From positions 62,001 to 126,000 of the forward strand of contig NZ_QHKL01000004.1 of assembly GCF_003947415.1 (NCBI RefSeq): a stretch of DNA of 64,000 nucleotides, in the 5' to 3' direction. A model generated the notes under the pieces. That model ran no database searches. It worked only from the letters and a program-made list of their open reading frames with translations, and was not told the DNA's origin. The translations under genes were made by a program, and so were the position numbers. The first letter of the stretch is position 1, and every line of letters starts with the position of its first letter. Shown here in pieces: positions 46,242 through 54,681 of this stretch. The stretch is from Amycolatopsis sp. WAC 01376. GTDB lineage: Bacteria > Actinomycetota > Actinomycetes > Mycobacteriales > Pseudonocardiaceae.

Positions 46242-47635
46242 CGGCCGTAGACGGTCGTGCCGTCGTCGGAGTCCTTGGCGAGTTTCCTCGACAGGAACAG
46301 GGATTCCAGCGCCAGTTCGACCGCGGCCGCGATCCGCCCCGCCGGTTCGTCCGGGCCGACGCCGGCGCGCGCGGCGACGTCGTGGAGCACTGGCAGCTCC
46401 GGCAGCGCGGCGAGGACGTCCTTGCCGGGCACGCGTTCCCCGGTGGAGACCAGATGCCCGGACTCGACGGCGTCGGCCAGCGGCAGCAGGTCCAGACCGG
46501 CGAACCGCGAACGGGCCGTCTCCGCGACCGCCCGGCGCAGCAGGTGCACGAGATGCTCGGTCTCGCGGCCCTCCTCGCCCGGCTCGAATTCGAGCTTGCC
46601 CCGCAGGACGGCGGGCACCGCGTCGAGGTCGACCGGACGCGCCACGGCGGGTTCCTCGCCGGTCAGCGCGGACCGGCGCAGTGCCGCCGCGCCGACCGTT
46701 TCCGCCGCCGCGACGGCGAACCGGGCCGAGACGCCCGATCGCTGGTCGATCACCGGCGACTCGCGCAGGTTCCGCACGAACCGGGCCAGCACCTCCAGCA
46801 GCGGCTCGCCGACCTCGGCGACCAGATGCGCCTCCTGCCGGACGACGGCGATCTCCGACTCGACGTCGAGCGGGTAGTGCGTCCGGATCTCGGCGCCGAA
46901 CCGGTCCTTGAGCGGGGTGATGATGCGGCCGCGGTTGGTGTAGTCCTCCGGGTTGGCCGTCGACACCAGCAGCACGTCCAGCGGCAGGCGCAGGGTGTAG
47001 CCGCGCACCTGGATGTCGCGCTCCTCCATCACGTTCAGCAACGCGACCTGGATGCGCTCGGCGAGGTCCGGCAGCTCGTTGATCGCCACGATGCCGCGGT
47101 GGGCACGCGGGACGAGTCCGAAGTGGATGGTCTCGGGATCGCCGAGGCTGCGGCCTTCGGCGACCTTCACCGGGTCGACGTCGCCGATCAGGTCACCGAC
47201 CGAGGTGTCCGGTGTGGCCAGTTTCTCCGTGTAGCGCTCGTCCCGGTGGCGCCAAGTCACCGGCAGGGCATCACCGAGTTCGGCGGCGCGACGGCGCGAT
47301 TCCGGGGTGATCGGGTCGAGCGGATGCTCGGCCAGCTCGGCCCCCTCGATGACGGGCGTCCATTCGTCGAGAAGTCCCGCGAGGGTGCGCAGCAGCCGGG
47401 TCTTGCCTTGGCCGCGTTCGCCGAGCAGGACGACATCGTGCCCGGCCAGCAGCGCGCGTTCCAGCTGCGGCAGCACGGTGCGCGAGAACCCGACGATCCC
47501 GGGCCAGGCGTCTTCCCCGGCGCGGAGCTTGGCGAGCAGGTTGTCGTGCAGTTCTTGTTTGACCGACCGCGGCAGGTGACCCGCCGCGCGGAGGTCCCCG
47601 GCGGTCCGGGGCAGGTTTGCGGGAACATCGTTCAC
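46238..47635 (-). CDS. MoxR/ChlI-like AAA+ ATPase
   Basis: A 465-residue AAA+ ATPase like mycobacterial Rv0958. Walker A is GERGQGKTRLL, the Walker B region is IVAINELPDLAERIQVALLNVMEERDIQVRG, and sensor 1 is LLVSTANPEDYTNRGRIITPLKDRF. I choose the GTG at 47633-47635 (VNDVPANLPRTAG). It forms a two-gene operon with the VWA protein and diverges from the 265-residue protein upstream. Target unknown. Confidence 0.92.
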   Translation of the reverse strand: MNDVPANLPRTAGDLRAAGHLPRSVKQELHDNLLAKLRAGEDAWPGIVGFSRTVLPQLERALLAGHDVVLLGERGQGKTRLLRTLAGLLDEWTPVIEGAELAEHPLDPITPESRRRAAELGDALPVTWRHRDERYTEKLATPDTSVGDLIGDVDPVKVAEGRSLGDPETIHFGLVPRAHRGIVAINELPDLAERIQVALLNVMEERDIQVRGYTLRLPLDVLLVSTANPEDYTNRGRIITPLKDRFGAEIRTHYPLDVESEIAVVRQEAHLVAEVGEPLLEVLARFVRNLRESPVIDQRSGVSARFAVAAAETVGAAALRRSALTGEEPAVARPVDLDAVPAVLRGKLEFEPGEEGRETEHLVHLLRRAVAETARSRFAGLDLLPLADAVESGHLVSTGERVPGKDVLAALPELPVLHDVAARAGVGPDEPAGRIAAAVELALESLFLSRKLAKDSDDGTTVYGR

Positions 47636-47769
47636 CCGTTCGACGCTACGTCGCGACCGTGGCCTCTGTCGACGTGAAGCAACTCCAGCTCCGGCGCGTT
47701 CACCTGCCCTCCCCCTCGATAACGCGCCCATTTCCGGGTTTCGCCGGAAGCACGACTAAAATCAGTCCA

Positions 47770-48567
47770 GTGTGCCGTCCTAGTGCGACCCTCGCGGTCT
47801 GGTCTTCGGCGTGGCTGAACGGAGCCGCCGCCTCCGACGACATCCTTGACGCCCTTCAGGTCTGGGGCGAAGCCCACGATTTCGTCGCCGCGGACGCGGC
47901 GGCCGCCGAGGCGTTCGACCTGCCGCTCGCGTTCAACCGGGCGGCGACCCCGGTCCAGCTGCTGCTCGCCCTGCGCGCGCAAGGCGCCAAGAGCATGCAC
48001 TTGCTGCTCCCGGTGCCCGGCGACGTGCGGGGGCTGGGCGGCGGCGGGCAGTTCACCGAGGCCGCGCTTCGGACCGGCGAGGCCGTCCTGTTGCCGGATC
48101 TCGGCTACGGCGTCGTCCCCGAGGCCATCGCCGAAGGTCTCATGCGGTGGACCGTGTACTCGGTGCCCACGCCGGGTGTCCTCGAGTACCGCCCGCTCGG
48201 CGAGGCCGAGCACGGCCTGACCGACGCGATCCGCGCGAGTGCGGGCGCGCTCCAGACCCTGGACGTCGCCAGCGAACGGCCGGGGGTGCGGGCGGAACTC
48301 TCGGCCCGGCTGCGGGCGGCCACCGACGCGCCCTGGCCCGCCGGGATGCCCGGCCGGGCACTGCGAGTGCTCCAGCGATCCCAGGAGATCGCGGCGATCC
48401 TCGCCATCGCCGAATCCGACGATCCGGGCGGCGCGCTCTCCGCGTCGGCGGCACTTCGGCGGGCGGAGGCCTTGCGGCCGCTGACCGAAGCCGTCCGCAA
48501 CGCGAGGTGCGCGGCGATCAACGAAGCGGTGCGGGAGTTCGCCGAGCAGGCGGACAGGCACCCGTAG
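47770..48567 (+). CDS. Conserved actinobacterial protein, unknown function
   Basis: A 265-residue protein with GTG start, divergent from the MoxR/VWA operon. It is Ala/Leu-rich, with no signal peptide or membrane segment. Notable segments are SSAWLNGAAASDDILDALQVWGEAHDFVAAD, LPVPGDVRGLGGGGQFTEAAL and EGLMRWTVYSVPTPGV. I do not recognise the domain. Its head-to-head position suggests a link to the AAA/VWA pair, not proven. Its stop lies 4 bases from the convergent membrane protein gene. Confidence 0.75.
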   Translation: MCRPSATLAVWSSAWLNGAAASDDILDALQVWGEAHDFVAADAAAAEAFDLPLAFNRAATPVQLLLALRAQGAKSMHLLLPVPGDVRGLGGGGQFTEAALRTGEAVLLPDLGYGVVPEAIAEGLMRWTVYSVPTPGVLEYRPLGEAEHGLTDAIRASAGALQTLDVASERPGVRAELSARLRAATDAPWPAGMPGRALRVLQRSQEIAAILAIAESDDPGGALSASAALRRAEALRPLTEAVRNARCAAINEAVREFAEQADRHP

Positions 48568-48571
48568 CCGT

Positions 48572-49192
48572 TCACGTGGTCACGGAGTGCTTTTTCTGGA
48601 TCTTCTCGGCATACCGGACGGACCACAGCGAAAGCCCGCCGATGACCGCGATCAGCAGGACCACGCTGAGCGCGTTCATCACGTCCGCCGAAAGGGTGTA
48701 GACCAGCGGCACACGGACCGCGGCCTCCAGCAGCAGCGCCACTCCCCACACCGCCGACATCCGGGTGAACGCCCGGCGGAAAGCGGGCACCTCGGCGGTG
48801 AGGCGGTCGATTTCAGCGCGTTTGGCCGCGTTGGACCCGGCCCGCACGGCGACGAGCACCATGGGCGTGCGGCTGAAGCAGCTCACCAGCAGCACGATCG
48901 AGGCGGTCGCGGTGGCGAAGGATTCCTTGAGCAACAGGAATTTCGCGTCACCGCTGACCAGTGAGAGCACGAGCCCGACCCCGAGCACGCCTGCCAGCAA
49001 CGCGGCGAAGCCGTCGAAGGACCGGTCGCGGACGGCGACCCAGGCGATCCGGGCCGCGGCCACCACCGCCCCGGCCAGCAAGGAGACCTGCTCGCTCTGC
49101 CCGGCGAGCCGGAGCCCGTAGTACGCGGCCAACGGGAGCGCGACATCCCAGAGCAGCAAGGAGAGCGTCGGATTCCTGCCGTGCCCGGTCAC
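48572..49192 (-). CDS. VC0807-family integral membrane protein
   Basis: A 206-residue membrane protein with about six hydrophobic segments (LSLLLWDVALPLAAYYGL, VSLLAGAVVAAARIAWVAV, FAALLAGVLGVGLVLSLVSG, ASIVLLVSCF, WGVALLLEAAVRVPLVY, LSVVLLIAVIGGLSLW). It resembles the VC0807 group of uncharacterised septation-like membrane proteins. The start is GTG overlapping the stop of the hydrolase gene (GTGA). Confidence 0.8.
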   Translation of the reverse strand: MTGHGRNPTLSLLLWDVALPLAAYYGLRLAGQSEQVSLLAGAVVAAARIAWVAVRDRSFDGFAALLAGVLGVGLVLSLVSGDAKFLLLKESFATATASIVLLVSCFSRTPMVLVAVRAGSNAAKRAEIDRLTAEVPAFRRAFTRMSAVWGVALLLEAAVRVPLVYTLSADVMNALSVVLLIAVIGGLSLWSVRYAEKIQKKHSVTT

Positions 49193-50073
49193 GACGGTGT
49201 TTCCTCTGCCGCCAGAAACGCCAGGATCCGTGCGTTGACTTCGTCCGCCGCTTCGCCCGCGATGGCGTGGGTCGCCGACGGCCACAGTTCGACCTGGCCC
49301 CGCGGCAGAAGCTCGCGAGCCCGCGCGGCCGCGCGGTCCGGGTGGTGAATGACGCTGCGCCCGGCGATCAGGGCCAGCACGGGCATCCGCAGTGAGCGCA
49401 ACTGCGCGTCGGTGATCAACCTGGGTGACGGCAGGGCGATGCGGTAGGTCCGCATTCCTTCGTCGATCACCCGCGCGACCGGATCCGTGGTGTCGACCTC
49501 CGCACCACCGGAGATCCAGTGCAGGAACGACGGCCGGGCCCATCGGTTGACGCCGGGAATAGCGGTGAGCGTGGCGCGGACGACAAGTCCCGCGGTCAGC
49601 CCGCCGAACGTCAGCACCGGGTCGATCAGCGTGAGCGACCTCAGCCGCTCCGGCGCCCGCGCGGCGAGGTTGGCCGCGAGCCAGCCACCGAAGGAGTACC
49701 CGATCAGGTGCACCGCCGCCAGGTCGAGTTCCGCGAGCACCGTACTCAGCCAAGCGGCTTGGTCCACACCGTCCCGGATCGGGGCGGTCTGTTCACTGCG
49801 GCCGGGTTCGCCGATGAGGTCGACCGCGTAGACCTCGCCGTGCCGGAGCAACGCGGCGAGGTTGGGTTCCCACATCACCGCGGTCCCGGCACGACCGGGC
49901 AACAACACGATCGGCGTTCCGCCCGGCTGCCCGAACCGGTACACGCGCGCCACCCCGAACGCCGTCTCGACGTCGTGGATCCCGGCCGGCGCGGGCAAAG
50001 CCGCCAGACCTCGTTCGTAGACGACCTCGTACTCGGCCCGTGCCTCCGACGAGGCGAAACCGCCCACCTTCAT
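49189..50073 (-). CDS. Alpha/beta-hydrolase fold enzyme
   Basis: A 294-residue hydrolase with nucleophile elbow LIGYSFGGW (G-Y-S-F-G) and the oxyanion region VLLPGRAGTAVMW. C-terminal His lies in LWPSATHAI and the acid in LIDPV or nearby. Substrate unknown. AGGAGGGG precedes the ATG. The upstream region contains the 44-bp palindrome that probably binds the adjacent TetR. Confidence 0.9.
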   Translation of the reverse strand: MKVGGFASSEARAEYEVVYERGLAALPAPAGIHDVETAFGVARVYRFGQPGGTPIVLLPGRAGTAVMWEPNLAALLRHGEVYAVDLIGEPGRSEQTAPIRDGVDQAAWLSTVLAELDLAAVHLIGYSFGGWLAANLAARAPERLRSLTLIDPVLTFGGLTAGLVVRATLTAIPGVNRWARPSFLHWISGGAEVDTTDPVARVIDEGMRTYRIALPSPRLITDAQLRSLRMPVLALIAGRSVIHHPDRAAARARELLPRGQVELWPSATHAIAGEAADEVNARILAFLAAEETPS

Positions 50074-50095
50074 CTACACCCCTCCTTTTACGGTA

Positions 50096-50139
50096 CGATC
50101 GGATTGTAAACAGTTGGTGAGAAGTTTGCAATCCGATCG
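50096..50139. promoter_or_regulatory. 44-bp inverted repeat between the hydrolase and TetR genes
   Basis: CGATCGGATTGTAAAC and GTTTGCAATCCGATCG are 16-base arms with one mismatch, 12 bases apart, in the 87-base divergent region. It is the expected operator for the TetR at 50161, which could control both genes. Confidence 0.7.
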
Positions 50140-50160
50140 GACTGCCAAAAGGAGGAGCGG

Positions 50161-50730
50161 GTGCCCAAACGAGTCGATCACGAGGACCGGCGGCAGCAGA
50201 TCGCCGCGGCCGTCCGGCGTATCGCAGCCGACCGGGGGCTCGAAGGGGTCAGCCTGAACGAGGTCGCGGCCGAAGCGGGCATCTCGAAAGGGTTCGTCCA
50301 GCACTACTTCGCGTCGAGAGACGACATGCTGCGCTTCGCGACGACCACTTTGCGAAGCGGACTCGAAGAACGCATCGCCACCCCGTCAGAACTCGGCGTC
50401 CGGGACCTGCTCGTCGCCCTGCTCCCCCTGGACGAGGCCGCCAGGGACGAAGCGCTGGTCGCCAACGCCTTCCTGATGCGCGCGCTCAAGGATCCGGAGA
50501 TCGCCGGCCACTTCCGGACCGGCCACGGCCAGCTCCGCGACGCAGTGGCGGCCATGCTCACCGCCGCCAGGGACGACGGCGAACTCGTGCCCACCGTCGA
50601 CCCGGCCACCGAAGCCGCGCTCCTGCTGGCGCTGGTCTCCGGCCTCGGCGACGCGGTGCTGCTCGGCTATCAGTCCGGCGAAGAGGCCGTCGCCCTGATC
50701 GACCTCCACCTGTCGAGGATCGCCGCCTGA
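50161..50730 (+). CDS. TetR-family transcriptional regulator
   Basis: A 189-residue TetR protein with the N-terminal helix-turn-helix: RRQQIAAAVRRIAADRGLEGVSLNEVAAEAGISKGFVQHYFASRDDML. The C-terminal ligand domain is of the TetR_C_6/BetI-like length. GTG start, preceded by GGAGGAG. It diverges from the hydrolase-membrane protein operon and the palindrome between them is the likely site. Confidence 0.92.
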   Translation: MPKRVDHEDRRQQIAAAVRRIAADRGLEGVSLNEVAAEAGISKGFVQHYFASRDDMLRFATTTLRSGLEERIATPSELGVRDLLVALLPLDEAARDEALVANAFLMRALKDPEIAGHFRTGHGQLRDAVAAMLTAARDDGELVPTVDPATEAALLLALVSGLGDAVLLGYQSGEEAVALIDLHLSRIAA

Positions 50731-50831
50731 CGACGATCGACCTCATGAGTGGTGATGACGGTTCGGGCCGTGGCTTAGGTACCTACGGGCGCCTGGATGC
50801 GAGCTTGGCCGCGGACCGGTGCGCGGATGGC

Positions 50832-50965
50832 GGTTTCGCGTGATTGGACGGACGACACGCGTGTTCGGGCGGACGACTCGTGGCGGACCCGGCCGCCATC
50901 GTGTCGTCCATCCACTCACGCGTGTCGTCCGCCGGATCACGTTTGTCGTCCGTCCAGTCACGTGA
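50832..50965. repeat. Inverted array of short GGACGGACGAC-type units
   Basis: Two units on the left (GATTGGACGGACGACACGCG, then TTCGGGCGGACGACTCG) are followed on the right by three in the opposite sense (GTGTCGTCCATCCACTCACG, GTGTCGTCCGCCGGATCACG, GTCGTCCGTCCAGTCACG). Units are 20-24 bases. Both strands can code TDDxR/CRPSxH-type peptides, without evidence of translation. Confidence 0.55.
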
Positions 50966-50991
50966 CATCGCCGGTTCTGGAAGCCAGGCCC

Positions 50992-51050
50992 GAGTCCGTG
51001 AAGGCCTCCTTGAGGGACTCTGGGTCCCTCAAGGAGGCCTTCACGGACTC
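50992..51050. terminator. Palindromic element, family 1
   Basis: Perfect 27-bp arms (GAGTCCGTGAAGGCCTCCTT and on) with loop TCTGG. The core is almost the same as the element at 27312-27366. The in-frame reading is VKASLRDSGSLKEAFTD. Confidence 0.8.
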
Positions 51051-51157
51051 GATTACCGCCACGTTCACCCCACCGGCACCAGCAGCCACAGCGGCCGCGC
51101 GTGAAGACCCCCTTCCCTCGGCTCAGCCGAAGGAACTCGACCTTCACCCCTTCCCCG

Positions 51158-51212
51158 GTACATGAAGGACCCCTTCCTTGCGCCTGGCGCAAGGAAGGGG
51201 TCCTTCATGTAC
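51158..51212. terminator. Palindromic element, family 1
   Basis: Perfect 26-bp arms (GTACATGAAGGACCCCTTCC and on) with a 3-base loop. In frame it reads MKDPFLAPGARKGSFMY. It is the second family-1 element between the convergent TetR and hemH genes. Confidence 0.8.
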
Positions 51213-51236
51213 ATCGGGAGGGCACTGGCCGAGCCT

Positions 51237-51280
51237 TCGCGAGTGGTAAGGGAGGTTCTAACCGTCCTAGCCACTCACGA
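51237..51280. terminator. Imperfect GTGAGTGG-type hairpin 3' of hemH
   Basis: Arms TCGCGAGTGG...GGTT and AACC...CCACTCACGA pair with several mismatches around a CT loop, 12 bases beyond the hemH stop. It shares outer and inner motifs with the perfect hairpin at 44214-44267. Confidence 0.55.
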
Positions 51281-51292
51281 GGCCTGGGCTCT

Positions 51293-52348
51293 TCAGGGAC
51301 GCGCGGGCCTCTTCGCGGGCTCGCAGCACCCGATCGCGCAAGGCGCGCCGTTGACCGTGCACCCGGCCGCCGGGAACGGCGACAGCTTCCGCGCGGGTGC
51401 CCCGTCGGTGTGCTCCCGGATCAGTTCCACGACGAGCTCGGCGAAACGCGGGTCGGTGTCCGGCGTCGCGGCCCGCGCGAAGCCCATGCCGTGCTCCGCC
51501 GCCCGTTCGGCGGCTTCGTTGTCGAGATCCCAGATCACCTCGAGGTGGTCGGACACGAAACCCACGGGGCAGACCACCACCGAGGTGACGCCTTCCGCGT
51601 GCAGCGCGTCGATGTGGTCGACGATGTCCGGCTCCAGCCACGGCACCTGCGGCGGACCGGAGCGCGACTGCCACACGACGTCGTAGGTCTCGATTCCCGC
51701 TTCGGCCGCGACGAGGCGCGCGGCCTCGGCGATCTGACGCGAGTAGCGCCGCCCGCCTTCCGAGGGCGGCCCGGACGCGGTGTCGGCGGATTCGGGCACC
51801 GAGTGGGCGCAGAAGACGGTCCTGGTTCCAGGTTGGTTCCCCAGCTTCGCGTGCGCGGCGCGAACGGCGTCGGCGAAGGCGGCGATGAACAGCGGGTGAT
51901 CGAAGAACTGCCGCAGTTTCACCAGTTCCGGCGCGCCGTCGCCGACCGACGCACGGGCGCGCTCGATGTCCTCGTCGTACTGACGGCAGGCCGAGTAGCC
52001 GCCGTACGCGCTCGTGGGGAAGACCAGGACGCGCCGGGCACCCGCCTTGGTGATCTCGGCGAGGGTGTCCTCGACCATCGGCCGCCAGTTGCGGTTGCCG
52101 AAGTGGACGGGCAGCTCGATCCCGGCGGCCGCGAGCTGCTTCTCCACCGCGGCGATCGCGTCCCGGTTCAGCCGGTTGATCGGCGAGACCCCGCCGAAGT
52201 GCTGGTAGTGCTCGGAGACCTCGAGCAGTCGTTCCCGGGGGACCCCGCGGCCCCGCGTGACGTTCTCCAGGAACGGCATCACTTCGTCAGGTCCCTCGGG
52301 ACCACCGAACGAAAGCCAAAGCAGCGCGTCGTAACCCACCCTGTTCAT
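51293..52348 (-). CDS. hemH: Ferrochelatase (coproporphyrin-type, HemH/CpfC)
   Basis: The enzyme inserts iron in haem synthesis; in actinobacteria the substrate is coproporphyrin III. The 351-residue protein has [23 protein letters not shown] at the start, catalytic His in FCAHSVPES, and [16 protein letters not shown]. Four Cys near the C-terminus (330, 337, 341, 342; [14 protein letters not shown]) fit the [2Fe-2S] site of actinobacterial ferrochelatases. In mycobacteria it follows inhA; here a cassette on the other strand intervenes. Confidence 0.94.
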   Translation of the reverse strand: MNRVGYDALLWLSFGGPEGPDEVMPFLENVTRGRGVPRERLLEVSEHYQHFGGVSPINRLNRDAIAAVEKQLAAAGIELPVHFGNRNWRPMVEDTLAEITKAGARRVLVFPTSAYGGYSACRQYDEDIERARASVGDGAPELVKLRQFFDHPLFIAAFADAVRAAHAKLGNQPGTRTVFCAHSVPESADTASGPPSEGGRRYSRQIAEAARLVAAEAGIETYDVVWQSRSGPPQVPWLEPDIVDHIDALHAEGVTSVVVCPVGFVSDHLEVIWDLDNEAAERAAEHGMGFARAATPDTDPRFAELVVELIREHTDGAPARKLSPFPAAGCTVNGAPCAIGCCEPAKRPARP

Positions 52349-52385
52349 CTTGCCGCTGTGGCGCCCCGCACGCTGACCCGGCCCG

Positions 52386-52407
52386 TTTTGAACCGAGCGA
52401 TCCAAAA
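52386..52407. promoter_or_regulatory. TetR operator candidate, site 1
   Basis: TTTTGAACCGAGCGATCCAA begins this 22-base site with outer TTTTG/CAAAA arms. It overlaps the -35 region (TTGAAC) of the TetR promoter; the -10 is probably TACGGT at 52413-52418, and the TetR ATG at 52426 would be near-leaderless. It matches site 2 at 53049 position by position at most bases. Confidence 0.65.
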
Positions 52408-52425
52408 CCTGGTACGGTCGCTCCC

Positions 52426-53010
52426 ATGGCCAGGCCGAAGGAATTCGACGAGCGCGCCGCGGTCGGGCGCGCCATGGACGCGTTCTGGCTTCGCGGTTAC
52501 GAGGGCACGTCGACGCAGGCCCTTTGCGAAGCCACCGGCTTGGGCCGCAGCAGCATCTACAACACCTTCACCAGCAAGCACGAACTGTTCGTGCGCGCGC
52601 TCGACCACTACGCCGAACGCGGGATCGTGGCCAGGACGGCCTTGCTGGAGGAGTCCGGGACCGGCCTCGATCGGTTCCGCGCCCTGTTCTCGTACACGAT
52701 CGACGAGGAAGTCGCGAACCACGGCCGAGGCTGCCTCGTGGTCAACACGGTGGCCGAATTCGGCGATCGCGATCCCGAGATCAAGGCGCGGATCGACGCC
52801 GACACCGGACGGCATCTCACCCTTCTCTCGGCCTGCGCCAGGGAAGGACAGCTCGACGGGACGATCGACGGCGACCGCGAGCCCGGCGCCATCGCCGAGT
52901 TCGCGCACAGCACCGTCGCCGGACTGCGGCTGATGTCCCGCCGCGGTGCCGGACGGGCGGCCATGGAGGCCGTCTCCGCCATCGCACTGGACGCGATCGC
53001 CGCGAAGTAA
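52426..53010 (+). CDS. TetR-family regulator of an MFS exporter
   Basis: A 194-residue TetR protein: [49 protein letters not shown] is the helix-turn-helix. The C-terminal domain is of the YxaF/LmrA-like type. It diverges from hemH by 77 bases and is followed by an MFS gene. Two near-identical sites (52386-52407 and 53049-53070) mark its own promoter and that of the MFS gene. Confidence 0.92.
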   Translation: MARPKEFDERAAVGRAMDAFWLRGYEGTSTQALCEATGLGRSSIYNTFTSKHELFVRALDHYAERGIVARTALLEESGTGLDRFRALFSYTIDEEVANHGRGCLVVNTVAEFGDRDPEIKARIDADTGRHLTLLSACAREGQLDGTIDGDREPGAIAEFAHSTVAGLRLMSRRGAGRAAMEAVSAIALDAIAAK

Positions 53011-53048
53011 CACCTGGAACCAAACCCCTGTGCGCAACGCTGCCCACA

Positions 53049-53070
53049 TTTTGGACTGATCAATACAAAA
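53049..53070. promoter_or_regulatory. TetR operator candidate, site 2
   Basis: TTTTGGACTGATCAATACAA begins this 22-base site, again with TTTTG/CAAAA arms. It lies 15 bases before the MFS GTG and shares 17 or so positions with site 1. Confidence 0.65.
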
Positions 53071-53085
53071 CTGGAGGGAATCCCC

Positions 53086-54267
53086 GTGCCTTTGGCAGTC
53101 TGCGTACTCGGACTGAGCGTGTTCGCGCTCGGCACGTCCGAGTTCATGATCACCGGCCTGCTGCCCGGGATGGCGGCCGATCTGAACGTCGGCATCCCGG
53201 AGGCCGGGCTGCTCATCTCGGCTTTCGCGATCGGCATGGTCGTCGGCGCTCCCCTGCTCGCGATCGCGACGCTGCGGGTGCCGAGGCGCGCCACACTCAT
53301 GGCCTTGCTCGTCGTCTTCGGCGTCTCGCACGTGGTCGGCGCGCTGAGTTCGGGATACGCCCTGCTCTTCGCGACCCGCGTGGTCAGCGCCGTCGCCTGC
53401 GCCGGGTTCTGGGCGGTCGCGGCGGCCACCGCCGTCGCGCTGGTCCCGGTCGAGCGCCGCGGCCGCGCGCTGGCCATCCTGGTCGGCGGGCTCACCGTCG
53501 CGAACATCGCCGGCGTGGACGCCGGGACCTTCCTCGGCCAGCACGCGGGCTGGCGGGCCGCGTTCTGGGCGGTCACGGCGCTGACCGTCGTCGCGCTGAT
53601 CGGGGTCTTCGCCTTGGTCCCGGAGACGCAGAACGGTGAGACCAAGACCGACGTGGCGACCGAACTGCGGCTCTACCGCGGCGGCCGGTTCTGGCTGGCA
53701 CTCGGCGTCATCGCGTTCGCGCAGGCGATGATCTTCGCGACCTTCAGCTACCTCGCGCCCATGCTCACCGAAGTCGCCGGACTGCCGGAAAGCTGGGTTC
53801 CTGGCGTGCTTTCCCTGTTCGGGCTCGGCGCGCTGATCGGTATCACCGTCGGCGGACGGCTCGCCGACGCGAGGCCCTTCGCGACCCTCTACGGCGGCCT
53901 CGCCGTCGACCTGCTCGCCCTCGTGCTGCTCGCGCTGTCCGGCCCGGCGACCCCGGTCGCGATCTTCGCCGTCTTCCTGTTCGGCGTCGCCGGATTCGGG
54001 GTCAATCCCGCGTTGAACGTCCGCGCCTTCGCCGTGGCGGGCAACGCGCCCACGCTCGTCGGCGCGAGCACGACCGCCGCGTTCAACGTCGGCAACACCG
54101 TCGGCCCGTGGCTCGGCGGCGAGTCGATCGACGCCGGTCTCGGCTATCCCAGCGTCGCCTGGGTGAGCGTCGGCCTCGGCGTCGCCACCATCGTCGCGCT
54201 CACCTTCGCCGCCGGTGTCCAGCGCACCGACGACACCCGCCTGCTCCGCGAACCCGTTACCCAGTAA
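53086..54267 (+). CDS. MFS exporter of the Cmx/CmrA type
   Basis: A 393-residue, twelve-helix MFS transporter. It starts GTG (MPLAVCVLGLSVFALGTSEFMITGLLPGMAADLNVGIPEAGLLISAFAIGMVVGAPLLA), characteristic of the Cmx/CmrA chloramphenicol exporter family in actinobacteria. Whether chloramphenicol is the substrate here is unknown. GGAGGG precedes the start. It lies downstream of a TetR gene and its candidate operator. Confidence 0.9.
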   Translation: MPLAVCVLGLSVFALGTSEFMITGLLPGMAADLNVGIPEAGLLISAFAIGMVVGAPLLAIATLRVPRRATLMALLVVFGVSHVVGALSSGYALLFATRVVSAVACAGFWAVAAATAVALVPVERRGRALAILVGGLTVANIAGVDAGTFLGQHAGWRAAFWAVTALTVVALIGVFALVPETQNGETKTDVATELRLYRGGRFWLALGVIAFAQAMIFATFSYLAPMLTEVAGLPESWVPGVLSLFGLGALIGITVGGRLADARPFATLYGGLAVDLLALVLLALSGPATPVAIFAVFLFGVAGFGVNPALNVRAFAVAGNAPTLVGASTTAAFNVGNTVGPWLGGESIDAGLGYPSVAWVSVGLGVATIVALTFAAGVQRTDDTRLLREPVTQ

Positions 54268-54275
54268 GGAGAATC

Positions 54276-54680
54276 ATGTCCGAACGAACCCGAGCCACCC
54301 TCGACGAGTTCTTCCGCCGAATGTCCACAGGGGACACCGACGGAGCCACGGAGCTGTTCGCCGACAGCGTCGCGTGGGACATCCCCGGCGCGACCGAGCT
54401 GGTCCCGTGGATCGGCCCGCGGCGGAACCGGGCGGAGATCCGCGAGTTCCACGAACTGCTCGACAAAGGGCTCATCAAGGACCGGTTCGACGTCGAACGC
54501 GTCCTCGTCGACGGGCCGCACGCGGTCGCGATCGGCCGACTCCGCTCGACGATCCGCAGTACCGGCAAGGTGATCGAGACGGCCTTCACCATCGAGTTCG
54601 AGGTGAACGGCGACGGCCTGATCACCAAGTACCTGCTGCTCGAGGACTCGTGGCACGTGGCCAACGCCGTCCTGCCCTGA
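54276..54680 (+). CDS. SnoaL/NTF2-like protein
   Basis: A 134-residue protein with the SnoaL-like cone fold: ERTRATLDEFFRRMSTGDTDGATELFADSVAWDIPGATELVPWIGP at the start, and GDGLITKYLLLEDSWHVANAVL at the end. Members are isomerases, cyclases or ligand-binding proteins; here the function is unknown. It starts 8 bases after the MFS stop (AAGGAG ribosome-binding site) and is the last gene of the TetR cassette. Confidence 0.85.
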   Translation: MSERTRATLDEFFRRMSTGDTDGATELFADSVAWDIPGATELVPWIGPRRNRAEIREFHELLDKGLIKDRFDVERVLVDGPHAVAIGRLRSTIRSTGKVIETAFTIEFEVNGDGLITKYLLLEDSWHVANAVLP

Positions 54681-54681
54681 T

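Larger units (their letters stand above)
50758..51104. repeat. Compound intergenic repeat, long copy
   Basis: The left end (50758-50788, TGGCTTAGGTACCT core) and right end (about 51041-51104, GGCACCAGCAGCCACA core) match both ends of a shorter copy at 62277-62392. The long copy carries an array and a family-1 palindrome in the middle which the short copy lacks. Confidence 0.6.
50731..51292. other. 562-base gene-free region rich in repeats between TetR and hemH
   Basis: The stretch holds no convincing gene. Open frames on both strands here arise from the palindromes. It contains a compound repeat (50758-51104), a 20-24 base inverted array (50832-50965), two family-1 palindromes (50992-51050, 51158-51212), a decayed hairpin (about 51103-51149) and an imperfect GTGAGTGG-type hairpin (51237-51280). 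Confidence 0.7.

Noticed and set aside
44535-46250. 571-codon open frame on the plus strand antisense to the VWA gene
   Set aside because: No domain, and the opposite strand carries the VWA metal-site motif and the operon overlap.
50832-50965. CRISPR-like array
   Set aside because: Units diverge, are arranged in opposite senses and lack uniform spacers; no cas genes nearby despite the Cas4-like Cys pattern of the nuclease at 29757.
50743-51192. Possible 149-residue protein in the hemH-TetR gap
   Set aside because: Its sequence is made of the palindromes and array read in one phase; no ribosome-binding site and no conservation signal.
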